Source: JAWXCB01 sp034440455
GTDB taxonomy: Bacteria > Bacteroidota > Bacteroidia > Chitinophagales > CAIOSU01
Direction: 5' to 3'
DNA: 64,000 bases
Assembly: GCA_034440455.1 (NCBI GenBank)
Contig: JAWXCB010000002.1
Location: 17,876-81,875 of the forward strand
A program made the position numbers and the translations under genes. This document shows, piece after piece, positions 10,377 through 20,394 of this stretch. Position 1 is the stretch's first letter, and the number at the start of each line of letters is the position of its first letter. The notes beneath the pieces were generated by a model. It was not told the origin of the DNA. It was given only the letters and a program-made list of their open reading frames with translations, and searched no databases.

Positions 10377-11468
10377 ATGAATATTACAGGCGAGATAACA
10401 GGAATAAAATACAAGCCATTTTTAACAGATGAACTTCAAAAAATTGAAGCTGCCAATTTTGACATTAACTAAGTTCCGACTGCCTGCATAATAACTGACG
10501 GAAAACATTCCTTCGCAATTTCAAAGTGGGTATCACCCAAGCGAACCCGTTCATATCCATACGAAAGGGTTTATAACACGCTCAACATTTCAAAAAAGAT
10601 AACCGTAATTCCAATCGTTAAAGATGAAGGCGCAGCAGGCGACAGAGATTTTATTCAGTGGGATACAGTTTCATTGATGTCGTTGCTGGATGTGTTCGTG
10701 ATTTTCGCCTACTACAAAAAAGCAGACAAATCAGGCAGTAAAATCACTAAGCAGCAGTATGACAATAAATATGTGCTTTCAAAAATCAAAGAGATTGAAC
10801 AGTATCATAGTTCTGCTTTGCATTGGAATTTAAACGAGTTGAACGCTAACTTGCACAGCATCATTGAAAAAGTAAAATCTTCTTATAAGGAAATAGAAAA
10901 ATCCACAGGCGTAAAACTTCATGGCTTCAATGGACTTGAGAATTTTCAAAACAAAATCGGGAAAGATGTTTCAGCATTTATGAAATTTTCAAGAGGCAAA
11001 GCTGAAAAAGCTCAATCCAGGGAATTTGTTACTGTGCAGCCGAAAGAAAGTTTATCCACTTTAACGAAAGCGAAAATTACTATTACAAATTATCTCGGAG
11101 GGCAGTACTTCTTTACTGTTGACGAGATAAAACTCATAAATGAGAAGCTGCTTTTAATTGAAGGCAAACATAGTGCACATGCTATACTGCCAAGTAAAGG
11201 CGACATCAAAGACGGTTTGCTAAAAATGATTTTGTATTGCAATCTCACTGAGACAAAAGTGAACGGGAAGAAAATAAGCAGTGAGCCTGTTTTAGAGCTA
11301 ACATCTGCGAAACTAAAAGGGGCAATCCGTTCAGGTTCATCTTTAAAAGAGGTAGAAAACTTTTTGATGAAAAATAAATTTTCAGTTGTTCAAAAAAAGT
11401 TGGTAACAACTCTACTCAAGGAAACGAAAATCAATAGATTTACTTTGAGCATCAAAGAGGCAAAATGA
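10377..11468 (+). pseudogene. Type II restriction endonuclease with in-frame TAA stop
   Basis: One reading frame runs from ATG 10377 to the TGA at 11466-11468 (about 363 codons), interrupted only by a TAA at 10470-10472 (codon 32). The frame is protein-like on both sides of the stop: before it KYKPFLTDELQKIEAANFDI, after it VPTACIITDGKHSFAISKW. A single substitution therefore explains the lesion. A shorter product could start at TTG 10674 or ATG 10677 and would lack about 100 N-terminal residues. The gene overlaps the downstream adenine methylase by ATGA, the usual layout of a type II restriction-modification pair. I infer a restriction nuclease from this context and could not assign a nuclease motif or specificity. 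The locus is AT-richer than its neighbours. Confidence 0.72.
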
Positions 11469-12355
11469 TAAAAAGTCCGTTAAGATACCCCGGAGGTAAA
11501 AGCAGAGCAGTGGATTTAATTTCTACGCTTGTCCCCGATTTTGAAGAATTCAGAGAACCTTTTTTAGGCGGGGGATCCATCTTCATTTATCTCAAGCAAA
11601 AATTTCCGAACAGAAAGTTTTGGGTGAATGATTTGTATCTGGAATTATTCAAGTTTTGGGAGATGAGCCAGAGAAATGTTGATGCGGTGATTGAAAAAGT
11701 GTATGAATGGAGAAATCAATTTACAGAGGGAAAACAATTGCACAGGTTTCTCACTGAAAATATTGCCGGATTTAATGACCTGGAAAAAGCAGCAGCATTT
11801 TTCATTTTCAATCGGATTACATTTTCAGGAACAACCGAAAGCGGAGGGTATAGTGAACAAGCCTTACAAGGAAGATTTACTGAAAGCAGCATTCAAAGAT
11901 TAAAGCAATTCGGCAAAGTGATTAACGAAACTCAAATCACAAATCTTGATTTTCAAAAAATAATTGAGGCAGACGGAGAGAATGTTTTCATTTTTTTAGA
12001 CCCTCCGTATTACTCAGCGACTAAATCTGCGCTCTATGGTAAGAATGGAAATCTGCATAAAGGTTTCGACCATATCCGCTTTGCAGAAACAATGAAAAAC
12101 TGTAGGCATAATTGGCTTATCACGTATGACGATAGCGAATATATCCGTAATCTGTTTTCATTTGCCTTCACTATTGAGTGGGACTTAACTTACGGAATGA
12201 GAAATGTCACTGCTACTTCTGACCAAACCGGAAAGGAGCTTTTCATTTCAAACTATCTAAAAAAATTGCCGAAACAAATCGCGCAAGAAAGTCAGTTCAC
12301 TTTATTTGAGCCAAAGGGAAACTACAAATCACCAAAAGAGGAAATAACATCTTAG
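11465..12355 (+). CDS. DNA adenine methylase, Dam/D12 class
   Basis: A 296-residue N6-adenine methyltransferase of the D12 (alpha) class. Visible motifs are SPLRYPGGKSRA near the N-terminus (motif X), EPFLGGGSIF (AdoMet-binding motif I), WVNDLY (motif II) and FLDPPYYS at about residue 178 (catalytic motif IV, DPPY). The target-recognition region lies between these motifs. It would protect host DNA against the paired endonuclease. It overlaps that gene by 4 bases (ATGA) and is intact although the endonuclease frame is interrupted, the expected order of decay because losing the methylase first would be toxic. Confidence 0.92.
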   Translation: MIKSPLRYPGGKSRAVDLISTLVPDFEEFREPFLGGGSIFIYLKQKFPNRKFWVNDLYLELFKFWEMSQRNVDAVIEKVYEWRNQFTEGKQLHRFLTENIAGFNDLEKAAAFFIFNRITFSGTTESGGYSEQALQGRFTESSIQRLKQFGKVINETQITNLDFQKIIEADGENVFIFLDPPYYSATKSALYGKNGNLHKGFDHIRFAETMKNCRHNWLITYDDSEYIRNLFSFAFTIEWDLTYGMRNVTATSDQTGKELFISNYLKKLPKQIAQESQFTLFEPKGNYKSPKEEITS

Positions 12356-12371
12356 TGGTAATTCGCGGAAC

Positions 12372-15300
12372 CTACCTTATCAGCGTCACGCTTCCCGAAT
12401 GCACTGTTTCTTTCGCATCATGCAGATTCAAAATGTAGTAGTAAGTTGCTGAAGGCAACGCTCCCTCTTTTTTAGAAATACCATCCCAGTCATTCAGATA
12501 AGGCTGCGCTTCAAACACAACATTTCCCCAGCGATTAAAAATCTGCAATTCATTATCGGGATAGTTTTCTAACCCGTCAATTATCCAGGTGTCATTTGTG
12601 CCATCGCCATTCGGAGAAAAGACATCATAGATAATCAGCGTATCGCACTCGATAAGCCCGCTGCTGTCCACATGCACCACTACCGTGTCTGTTCCGGTGC
12701 AATCATTTTCATCCGTAACGGTAAGCGAATAAATGCCTGCCGCAATATTTGTCAATGAAGAAGTAGTTGCCTGTGTATTCCAGAGATAACTATACGGCTC
12801 GGTGCCGCCCGAAACCGTTGTGGCAATGGAGCCGTCTTCCTTGTCGGGACACGAAGCATCAATCACGGTTGATAAAATCGAGAGACCGTTCCCTGCGGCA
12901 ACCGAAGCCGTGTCATAGCGCAGGCAGTTGAGTGAATCGCTCACGGTCACACTGTAACTTCCGGGCGCGATATTAATGATTGAAGCAGTTGAATCGCCCG
13001 TGCTCCATACATAACTATAAGGCGGAGTTGTTCCGTCAACAAGATTCACCGTAACACTTCCGCTTGCAGCGCCATCACATGCAGCATTTGTAACAACCAT
13101 TTCAACAGAATAGATGGAAGCGGCTTCAAGTGAAATTGCTGTATCCGCCACGCAGCCATTCGCATCGGTTACGGTTGCGGTGTAAATGCCGGGCGCAAGG
13201 TCAGTGAGGCTTAGACCTGTTGAGTCATTGCTCCATATCGCGGTGTAGGGCGCTGTGCCTCCAAAAGGATTCAGCTTAATGCCGCCTTCATTGCCGCTAT
13301 TGCACAATACACTTGTGATGCTCGCAGTGAACGTCATTACTGAAGGCGCACTCACCGTTGCCGTTGCTGCTACTGTACAAATGTTATCATCAGTAACAGT
13401 AACAGTGTATGTTCCTGCGGCAACACCCGTAAGATTCGCATTGGATGTTCCGTTGCTCCAGTTGTAAGAAAAAGGAGCAGCGCCACCGGAAATAATAGAA
13501 GTAATGCCGCCATCAGCAACGCCCTGACATGATGCAGAATCAGCAACAAGCGAAATCGAAAAACTGCCCGGAGCATTCACGGTGTAAGTAGCTGTTTGCG
13601 AGCAGCTATTATTATCCGTCACCGTAACGCTGTAATTGCTTGCAGGGATTCCGTTTAAATCTTCCGACACATTACCGCTCGACCAGTTGATGATATAAGG
13701 CAGCGTACCGCCCGTTATCGTTTGGTCAATAGCGCCCGAAGGCACGCCACATCCGGCATCTGTCACCACGCCCGTAACAACAAGAGCCGCAGGCTCGTTA
13801 ATGGTAGCGTTGAAAATTGAAATGCAGTTCAGCGCATCAATAACGGTAACGGAATAATTGTCGCCATCCAATCCTGAAATATCTTCTGTGATAGCGCCAT
13901 TTGACCAATCAAAATCATAAGGAGGAGAGCCTCCGCTCACGGCAATACCAATTGCGCCATCATTCGCCCCGAAGCACGAAACATTAACAAGCGAATTTTG
14001 AGTAATGGTCGGTCCTCCGGTAGATGAAACTGTTACCGATGCCGTTGCGGAACAGTTGTTTCCATCGCGCACTGTTACAGAATAATTACCGGGAGCCAAG
14101 CCGCTGATAGAAGCAGTTATTGCAGCGTTGCTCCACACATAAGTGTAAGCACCTGTTCCTCCACTTGCAGTGACTGATGCAGTGCCGTTATTTCCCGCAC
14201 ATGTTGCATCTGTCTTTGAGGCGCTTGCAGAAACAGCGGTGGGCGCAGTGATGGTGACACTTCCTGTGCCCGTGCATCCGTTTGCATCAGTGGCAAGCAC
14301 GCCATAGCTGATTGCAGAAAGCCCGGTGCGCGTAGCTCCTGTAAAAGGACCCGGATTCCAGTTGAAAGTATATGGTCCCGTGCCGCCCGATGCGCTCATG
14401 GTTGCGCTGCCGTCATTTGCGCCAAAGCAAGTGAGGTTGCTTAGCGTTGAAACACTCACTGTGATAGTTGGACACACAAGCGTTGAGCAATTTGGCAAAC
14501 CTGCCGCGCTGGTGAGGAGTAATTCATTGATGCCGCTATCACGCACACGAATAGGGAATGTGCCGGGCGGTGTTGCGGTTGCTGTCGTTGCAAAAGTTGT
14601 CCATGTGGTGTCAGGCACTCCGGGACACAGAGGTGAACAAATTCCAAAAAAACAAGCTGTACAGTTTTGAAACGGAACACCGCGTTGCCAGGTGTAAGGT
14701 CCGCTGCCTCCTGAAACAGTGTATTGACCATTCGGCTCTATGCATACTTCAAGCGTAGCGCAATCATTTATAACGATGGTTGTTACATCACTGCCGCAAG
14801 CCAACGTGTAGGTAATGGTATGTGTGCCGACACCTGCCACCGCAGGGCTAAATGTGCCGGTTGATGCGTTGGTGATACCGGTGCCGCTCCAGGTACCCCC
14901 GGCAGTGCCGCGCACTAAATTCACGGGAGCATCTGTGCTGCAAAATGGTCCTGCCGGACAAATCGTGGCATCGCAGCACGTCAAAGTAAAAGGCGCACAT
15001 GCAGACATATTAATTGCCTGCACATAGCCTGTTCTGCTGGAAGATGAATTATTTCCTGTTGTTCCTGTAACAATAATTTCACCGCTGTAACTCACCGTAA
15101 CATCATAAACTCTGAAGGGAGTGGCAACAGAAGTTACGGGATTCAGATTCGAATCATATTTAATTACACGGTCGCCTGAGCCAACATACACGTTGCCGCA
15201 GTTGTCAATGTCAATCCCGCTGTTGCCTGTCTGGTTAACACCAAATGTAGCGGTACTTAATCCTCCGGGTATTGCGACAGAAGCAATCGGAAGTCCGGTT

Positions 15301-16814
15301 ACAAGCGAGCGTTTATGCAGCGTAGTTCCGTTTTGAGTGTAAACGAATTGGTCGTTTGCGCGAATGGCGCAGATGCCCGAATTGCCATTGCTCGGACGAT
15401 AGTTTTCGCATTTATATCCGAAGTTGTAGGTTGAATTTGTTTTGAAAAGCGGCTCTGAAGAACAAGCGCTTACATTTTGATTAATCGCTCCGATGGTATC
15501 AAGCACGAGAAAATAATATTTCGCATTGCGCGAAGAAGTGATCGCCCGCACTTCATTAATATCATTAATCAAAAACCCCGGGCGTTGACTTGCAACATCA
15601 ATGGAGCCAATAACATTTCCATTTGTGGTATTGATGTCGAAAATTGTTCCATGACTTCCGGCAGGAGGAAAAAAGCTAAGCGTGGTTCCGCCCACCACCA
15701 ATCGCGTTTGGTCGCAATTGAATTGTACGCTCCAATATTCCGTAGCGGGAAAAATAGAACCTGTAACGCTCCAGACTAATCCTCCGGCAGTATTTACTTT
15801 AACCAAAGCGGCATTTGAGCCGTTGGTCACGTAACTGTTTCCAGCCAAATCGGTTGCCAGCGTTCCGAGCCAGTCGCCCGCAGTTGTGTCCCATGGCGTG
15901 TTGTAAGTCCATTGCAACGTGCCGGTTGAATTATATTTCCGCAAACGCATGGGCGCATCACCTGCGATAATATACGCGTTACCTGATGCGTCTTTCTCAC
16001 ATTCCCAAACGCCATTTGAATTGGACAGAGCAGGCGTTTGCACCCACGGGTCTATCACTACCGTTTTTGAACGATTATAATTTCCAAGCTGAAAAGAGAT
16101 GGTGTTATCGTGTTGAATGAATTGCGATGGGATGCTTTCGGAATTATTCTGCGCATAAAATGTTACGGGCGCGTGTTCAATAATCGCCCCTTTGAATGTG
16201 GGGAGAATAACTCTTCCCGCGCTGTTGATGCTCAGTTGTGTTGCATCATTGTATTTCATTTTCACTTGCGAAGCATCAGCACCGGGATGCAAAATCACAG
16301 AATATTTAATGCCGATTTCAGGATGAAAAACATATTCCACATCAATGTTCGGATAGAGGTTTTTATACACCAATTTCTTATAGCCCCGGATGTCGTTATA
16401 GGTGTAAGCGGAAGATTTATCGGCAGTAAGGAAGGAGTAGGTGGAATAATCGCTCACTTTATCTTCCCCCTTCAACGCGACATTCGGATTAGCTCCTTCC
16501 CAAGTAAAATGCTTTACTTCATAGCGTTTGGAATATTTTGGAATATTCGGGTCCCCCTTTTTCCTGCCGGGCGTTCTGAATTTTTCTTCAAAATAATAAG
16601 TGACGCCTTGCTTCGTGAAAAAAATCTGCATTGTTCCGTTGTCAACGGCATACAGAATTTCAGAGCCGGACTGTTTATTTCTGCCGTCAAACTGTCCCTT
16701 GTTTTCGATGAAGCGCATGTCGGCTTCATTGGAGGCAGTCCAGCTAACGGGTGATTGTTGGGCAAACAATGCTGCGTGAAACAGGAAAAAATAAGCGGTG
16801 AGGAGTTTTTTCAT
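12372..16814 (-). CDS. Giant SprB-repeat adhesin paralogue with T9SS type B C-terminal domain
   Basis: A 1480-residue paralogue of the 5523-10229 protein. The start at 16814 is chosen because MKKLLTAYFFLFHAALFAQQ is a signal peptide. The N-terminal domain (FIENKGQFDG), the propeller-like region (about 290-620) and a cysteine-rich Ig-like segment (about 620-800) precede eight SprB repeats with PYSY.WS.G and YSVTVTD signatures. The C-terminus (YDVFSPNGDGTNDTW, IFNRWGNVVFE, final VTLIR) is a gliding-type sorting domain. Unlike its paralogue it has no PorP/SprF gene directly downstream: the restriction-modification pair sits there instead. Confidence 0.92.
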   Translation of the reverse strand: MKKLLTAYFFLFHAALFAQQSPVSWTASNEADMRFIENKGQFDGRNKQSGSEILYAVDNGTMQIFFTKQGVTYYFEEKFRTPGRKKGDPNIPKYSKRYEVKHFTWEGANPNVALKGEDKVSDYSTYSFLTADKSSAYTYNDIRGYKKLVYKNLYPNIDVEYVFHPEIGIKYSVILHPGADASQVKMKYNDATQLSINSAGRVILPTFKGAIIEHAPVTFYAQNNSESIPSQFIQHDNTISFQLGNYNRSKTVVIDPWVQTPALSNSNGVWECEKDASGNAYIIAGDAPMRLRKYNSTGTLQWTYNTPWDTTAGDWLGTLATDLAGNSYVTNGSNAALVKVNTAGGLVWSVTGSIFPATEYWSVQFNCDQTRLVVGGTTLSFFPPAGSHGTIFDINTTNGNVIGSIDVASQRPGFLINDINEVRAITSSRNAKYYFLVLDTIGAINQNVSACSSEPLFKTNSTYNFGYKCENYRPSNGNSGICAIRANDQFVYTQNGTTLHKRSLVTGLPIASVAIPGGLSTATFGVNQTGNSGIDIDNCGNVYVGSGDRVIKYDSNLNPVTSVATPFRVYDVTVSYSGEIIVTGTTGNNSSSSRTGYVQAINMSACAPFTLTCCDATICPAGPFCSTDAPVNLVRGTAGGTWSGTGITNASTGTFSPAVAGVGTHTITYTLACGSDVTTIVINDCATLEVCIEPNGQYTVSGGSGPYTWQRGVPFQNCTACFFGICSPLCPGVPDTTWTTFATTATATPPGTFPIRVRDSGINELLLTSAAGLPNCSTLVCPTITVSVSTLSNLTCFGANDGSATMSASGGTGPYTFNWNPGPFTGATRTGLSAISYGVLATDANGCTGTGSVTITAPTAVSASASKTDATCAGNNGTASVTASGGTGAYTYVWSNAAITASISGLAPGNYSVTVRDGNNCSATASVTVSSTGGPTITQNSLVNVSCFGANDGAIGIAVSGGSPPYDFDWSNGAITEDISGLDGDNYSVTVIDALNCISIFNATINEPAALVVTGVVTDAGCGVPSGAIDQTITGGTLPYIINWSSGNVSEDLNGIPASNYSVTVTDNNSCSQTATYTVNAPGSFSISLVADSASCQGVADGGITSIISGGAAPFSYNWSNGTSNANLTGVAAGTYTVTVTDDNICTVAATATVSAPSVMTFTASITSVLCNSGNEGGIKLNPFGGTAPYTAIWSNDSTGLSLTDLAPGIYTATVTDANGCVADTAISLEAASIYSVEMVVTNAACDGAASGSVTVNLVDGTTPPYSYVWSTGDSTASIINIAPGSYSVTVSDSLNCLRYDTASVAAGNGLSILSTVIDASCPDKEDGSIATTVSGGTEPYSYLWNTQATTSSLTNIAAGIYSLTVTDENDCTGTDTVVVHVDSSGLIECDTLIIYDVFSPNGDGTNDTWIIDGLENYPDNELQIFNRWGNVVFEAQPYLNDWDGISKKEGALPSATYYYILNLHDAKETVHSGSVTLIR

Positions 16815-16839
16815 AACACGAAAAATTGAAATTGGGGGT

Positions 16840-16855
16840 TGAAAATACGGAAAAT
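16840..16855 (-). promoter_or_regulatory. Conserved upstream box of the second giant adhesin
   Basis: The minus-strand reading is ATTTTCCGTATTTTCA, 15 of 16 bases identical to the box upstream of the paralogue and the same 26 bases from the start codon. The flanking sequence is less similar, so the match may be functional rather than only residual homology. Confidence 0.45.
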
Positions 16856-17036
16856 CCCGTGTCAAACAGCATTTCGGCAAGATGCAGCGCTTATCAAAAA
16901 TCAATACGAAGATTTAATGCGCATCAATCACAGAATAAGATTGCAAAACACTTCCCCTTTTTCTAACTTAGCCAACTTGCATTTTCAGGTGATTTTTCGG
17001 GTTTCCGAGTATCCCATTACAGTTTGCGATTAATTC

Positions 17037-19253
17037 ATGCTAATAAAGGTACGCCATCGCTTTTTTTATGACTTTCCTGTTGGGAAAACGCTTGCTTTTT
17101 GCCTGCTGTTGGCTTTGTCGTTTCAACTGGATGCCCAAACGGATTCCCGATTTTTTATAAATGGTGCAACTGTAATCGTAAAGGACTCCACGCATTTCCT
17201 CATCAAATCATCTTTGGGAAATGGCTTGCTGCGCAACGGAGGAAAACTGGTAAACGAAAGTGACATTATCATTGAGGGAAATTTTGAAAATTTGGCAAGT
17301 AATGATACCACAATCGCAGTCAGTGATGCCGGATTTTACGTATTAAAAAACTGGACGAACAACGGAGTTTTCGTTGCCGGGCAAAGCACGGTTTTTCTCA
17401 CCGGGGCAAACCAAATCATTGGCGGAACAGCGCCTACTCCGTTTCACAATCTTACCTTGAACGGCACAGGTATCAAATCACTTGCGCAAAATGCCTTCGT
17501 TTCCGGCACACTGAATTTAAATGATTTGGAACTTGCCACTGAAACACAAACGCTCACTATCACCAACACTGATTCGGGCGCCATTACACGCACCACAGGT
17601 TTTGTCAGCAGTCTGGATGGAGGCATGTTGGAGCGCGAGATGAACGACTCAGTAGAATATTTTTATCCGCTTGGCTCATCAGTTGGAACATTGCGCTACC
17701 GCCCTTTGATTATCACGCCCTCTGATTCTACTTTCGGAGTCGTAGGCGCACGTCTTGCAAATCTTGATGCGTCATTAGAAGGATATGACCGCAGCAACCG
17801 CAGCTCTGACATTTGCGGCATTAACCAGAATTTTTATCATCAAATCGAAAGAACTCAGGGCATCAACCCTGTGAGCATTTCTATTTTTTACAATCCGCTG
17901 GAAGATGGTTTGTGGTCGCAGATTGCGCATTGGCAAAATGCTCCGCGCTGGGAACTTGCCGGACTTTCTACTGAAATTATTGACACGCAATTCAACTCGC
18001 TCACCATTGAAGGCTGGTCTGGTTTTTCTTTCCCCGTATTCGGACTGATGGTTCCGGCAACATTGCTTGACAGCACACAAACCGTCATCACGCATGTTTC
18101 CTGCAATGGCGAAGATGACGGCTCCATCTGCGTTTCGTTTCCTCCGCTCACGGGCACACCTCCTTTTCATTACACTTGGTCAACAGGCGACACAACAAAC
18201 TGTATCAACGACCTCATTGCAGGCACCTATTTTCTCTCGGTAACGGATTCATTTAATTGCCCCAACATTTATTCATTCGATGTAACCGAGCCAAATCCGA
18301 TTGATGTTACGGCTACTGTGACTGATGTTTCGTGCAAAGGCGAGTCGGATGGAAGCATCTGCGCTACGGTATCGGGCGATTTTCCTCCTTTTGGTTATCA
18401 ATGGTCGTTGCCGGGAAATAATAGTTGCCTTACTGGGCTTCCCGCAGGAACGTATGCGCTTACAGTAACAGATAGTATAGGTTGTCCTGAATCACTTTTT
18501 ATTCCCGTTGATGAGCCTGATTTGTTAGTTGCGACAGATGAAGCAATCAATGTGACTTGCTTTGGATTTAATGACGGTCAGGCATTCGTTACCGTTACTG
18601 GCGGCACAGAACCTTACAATTATTTGTGGTCAAATTCCGACACGTTTGAAACTACAACAGATTTATCACCCGATACATACAGCGTAACTGTGACCGATGA
18701 AAACGGCTGCACCTCTATTGACGCTATAAATATTAACCAACCGGATACCTTGAGTGTTACTGCGGGAAATGACACCACTACGTTTGTAGGATATTCCGTG
18801 ACGCTTTACGTGGCAAATGTTGTGGGCGGAAACGGAAATGAAAATTACCAGTGGACTCCCGATACTGATGTTTCAAATCCGCAATCGTCTTCTACTTCCG
18901 CAACGCCTGATGTTACAACTACATTTACTGTAACTGTTACAGACGATAACGGCTGTGTTGCTTCCGATACGCTGCGTGTGCAGGTGGACGGAAATCTTTA
19001 CATGTTTCCTGATGGCTTTGTACCCAATGGCAACAACAATATTTTTTCGCCTGTGATAAGTTCAACTGTAACGGTATTGAAATTGGAAATTTTCAATCGC
19101 TGGGGACAACTCGTTGGCAACGACCCTGGGGGTTGGGATGGAAAATATAAAGGCGAATTACAACCGATGGATACTTACGTGTATCAATCGGTTTTGCAAT
19201 TACCTGACGGCACACAAAAAGCAGAACGGGGAGATTTTATTTTGATTTGGTAA
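17037..19253 (+). CDS. SprB-repeat protein with gliding-type C-terminal sorting domain
   Basis: A 738-residue secreted protein. The signal peptide ends at about residue 34 (LALSFQLDAQ). The N-terminal 300 residues form a beta-rich region rich in short strands (ITNTDSGAITR, YPLGSSVGTLRYRPL). Three SprB repeats follow (about 345-585), each with CxGxxDG and TYSVTVTD-like ends. Then come an Ig-like domain (about 585-660, VTVTDDNGCVASDT) and a C-terminal type B sorting domain (FPDGFVPNGNNNIFSP, IFNRWGQLV, GDFILIW). It is the first gene of a plus-strand operon with PorP/SprF and OmpA-family genes. Confidence 0.9.
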   Translation: MLIKVRHRFFYDFPVGKTLAFCLLLALSFQLDAQTDSRFFINGATVIVKDSTHFLIKSSLGNGLLRNGGKLVNESDIIIEGNFENLASNDTTIAVSDAGFYVLKNWTNNGVFVAGQSTVFLTGANQIIGGTAPTPFHNLTLNGTGIKSLAQNAFVSGTLNLNDLELATETQTLTITNTDSGAITRTTGFVSSLDGGMLEREMNDSVEYFYPLGSSVGTLRYRPLIITPSDSTFGVVGARLANLDASLEGYDRSNRSSDICGINQNFYHQIERTQGINPVSISIFYNPLEDGLWSQIAHWQNAPRWELAGLSTEIIDTQFNSLTIEGWSGFSFPVFGLMVPATLLDSTQTVITHVSCNGEDDGSICVSFPPLTGTPPFHYTWSTGDTTNCINDLIAGTYFLSVTDSFNCPNIYSFDVTEPNPIDVTATVTDVSCKGESDGSICATVSGDFPPFGYQWSLPGNNSCLTGLPAGTYALTVTDSIGCPESLFIPVDEPDLLVATDEAINVTCFGFNDGQAFVTVTGGTEPYNYLWSNSDTFETTTDLSPDTYSVTVTDENGCTSIDAININQPDTLSVTAGNDTTTFVGYSVTLYVANVVGGNGNENYQWTPDTDVSNPQSSSTSATPDVTTTFTVTVTDDNGCVASDTLRVQVDGNLYMFPDGFVPNGNNNIFSPVISSTVTVLKLEIFNRWGQLVGNDPGGWDGKYKGELQPMDTYVYQSVLQLPDGTQKAERGDFILIW

Positions 19254-19282
19254 AATGAGAAAAGAAGCAGTCATCTTATTTA

Positions 19283-19395
19283 GTCATTGCAAGTTTCGAT
19301 TGCGCAGTTTGAAGCGCGGCATCGAAACGACCTGTCCCGATTCTATCGGGAAGCAATCTCTCAGTTGGGGATTGCTTTGCTGCGCTCGCAATGAC
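19283..19395. repeat. REP-like palindromic element between SprB-repeat gene and PorP
   Basis: A 113-base element bounded by GTCATTGC (19283-19290) and its inverse GCAATGAC (19388-19395). Inside are a smaller hairpin around CCCGATTCTATCGGG and paired AGCAATC/GATTGCT segments. The same type occurs at 51106-51210. It contains no stop in the frame that starts at ATG 19255. Confidence 0.75.
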
Positions 19396-19404
19396 GCATT
19401 TAAG

Positions 19405-20394
19405 ATGCTACTCATCATTCTCATAGCTCACGTCTCCTATCTCACATCTCTCCACGCGCAAGACACCCACTACTCTCAATATTTCAATGTGCCGCTGAGT
19501 TTAAATCCAGCGCTCACCGGAAAGATGGACGGAACATACCGCGTAGGGTTTGATTACAGAAATCAATGGTTTGGATTAACGAATGACGGCAGCACCTATT
19601 CAACGCCTTCTTTTTTTGGCGATGTGCCGATTCGGTTTAAAAACAAAGACATTCTTGGCGTTGGGCTGAACATTGTGAATGACCGTTCCAGCGGTGGTCG
19701 CCTGTCTAATTTCTCCGGTGTGATTTCGCTGGCGTATCACAAGGCGATGGGCAAAACAAAAAATCATTTTTTCTCTTTCGGATTGCAAGGCGGCTTGTTA
19801 CAGAAAAAATTAGACCTTGCGAACATTCGTCTTGCCGACCAGATTTTTCTGCAAAATGAAAATATCACCAACACCAGCAGCGACAACCTGCAAGGCAGCG
19901 ATGGCGGTTTTGATATGAACGCTGGCTTCGACTGGAGTTCAAAATTCAGTGAGAAAGTGAGCATGAATGCGGGCTATGCTGCGATGCATCTGTTGCAGCC
20001 GGAAATTTCTTTTGCGTTGAGCAATGATAAACTTCCGATGCGCCATGTAATTAATGTGGGCGCAGATTTCAGTTTTTCAAAACATTTCGGGTTGCTGCCG
20101 TTCTTCACACACATGACGCAGGCAAAAGCGACTGAGAGTTATTTCGGACTCGCGATGGATTTCGGTTTTACCAATGATGTCTCCATGCAATTAGGTGGAT
20201 ATTACCGCATTGAAGATGCCGTTGTCCCCTATTTAGGGTTTGACATCAAGGGAATGAAATTGGGCGTGAGCTATGATTTCACTGCTTCCGATTTGCAAAA
20301 CACCAGCGGAGGCATAGAAATTTCGATTGTATATATTGGCAAATACGTTGCAGTGCCTGACGTGAAGCCTTCACTTTATTGCCCGCGATTCTAA
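19405..20394 (+). CDS. PorP/SprF family T9SS outer-membrane protein
   Basis: The second PorP/SprF protein of the window. The ATG at 19405 gives a clean signal peptide (MLLIILIAHVSYLTSLHAQ) and a 329-residue protein. The mature start DTHYSQYFNVPLSLNPA is the family hallmark. The same frame is open from ATG 19255, one base after the upstream stop, which would add 50 residues encoded largely by the REP-like element; that ATG may be the ancestral start. The gene lies between an SprB-repeat cargo gene and an OmpA-family gene, so it probably serves secretion or anchoring of that cargo. Its stop overlaps the next start (TAATG at 20392-20396). Confidence 0.88.
   Translation: MLLIILIAHVSYLTSLHAQDTHYSQYFNVPLSLNPALTGKMDGTYRVGFDYRNQWFGLTNDGSTYSTPSFFGDVPIRFKNKDILGVGLNIVNDRSSGGRLSNFSGVISLAYHKAMGKTKNHFFSFGLQGGLLQKKLDLANIRLADQIFLQNENITNTSSDNLQGSDGGFDMNAGFDWSSKFSEKVSMNAGYAAMHLLQPEISFALSNDKLPMRHVINVGADFSFSKHFGLLPFFTHMTQAKATESYFGLAMDFGFTNDVSMQLGGYYRIEDAVVPYLGFDIKGMKLGVSYDFTASDLQNTSGGIEISIVYIGKYVAVPDVKPSLYCPRF

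Noticed and set aside
16110..16754. A 214-codon plus-strand frame inside the second adhesin gene
   Set aside because: It lies wholly antisense to the conserved N-terminal domain of the adhesin, whose paralogue confirms the minus-strand frame; composition is not protein-like.
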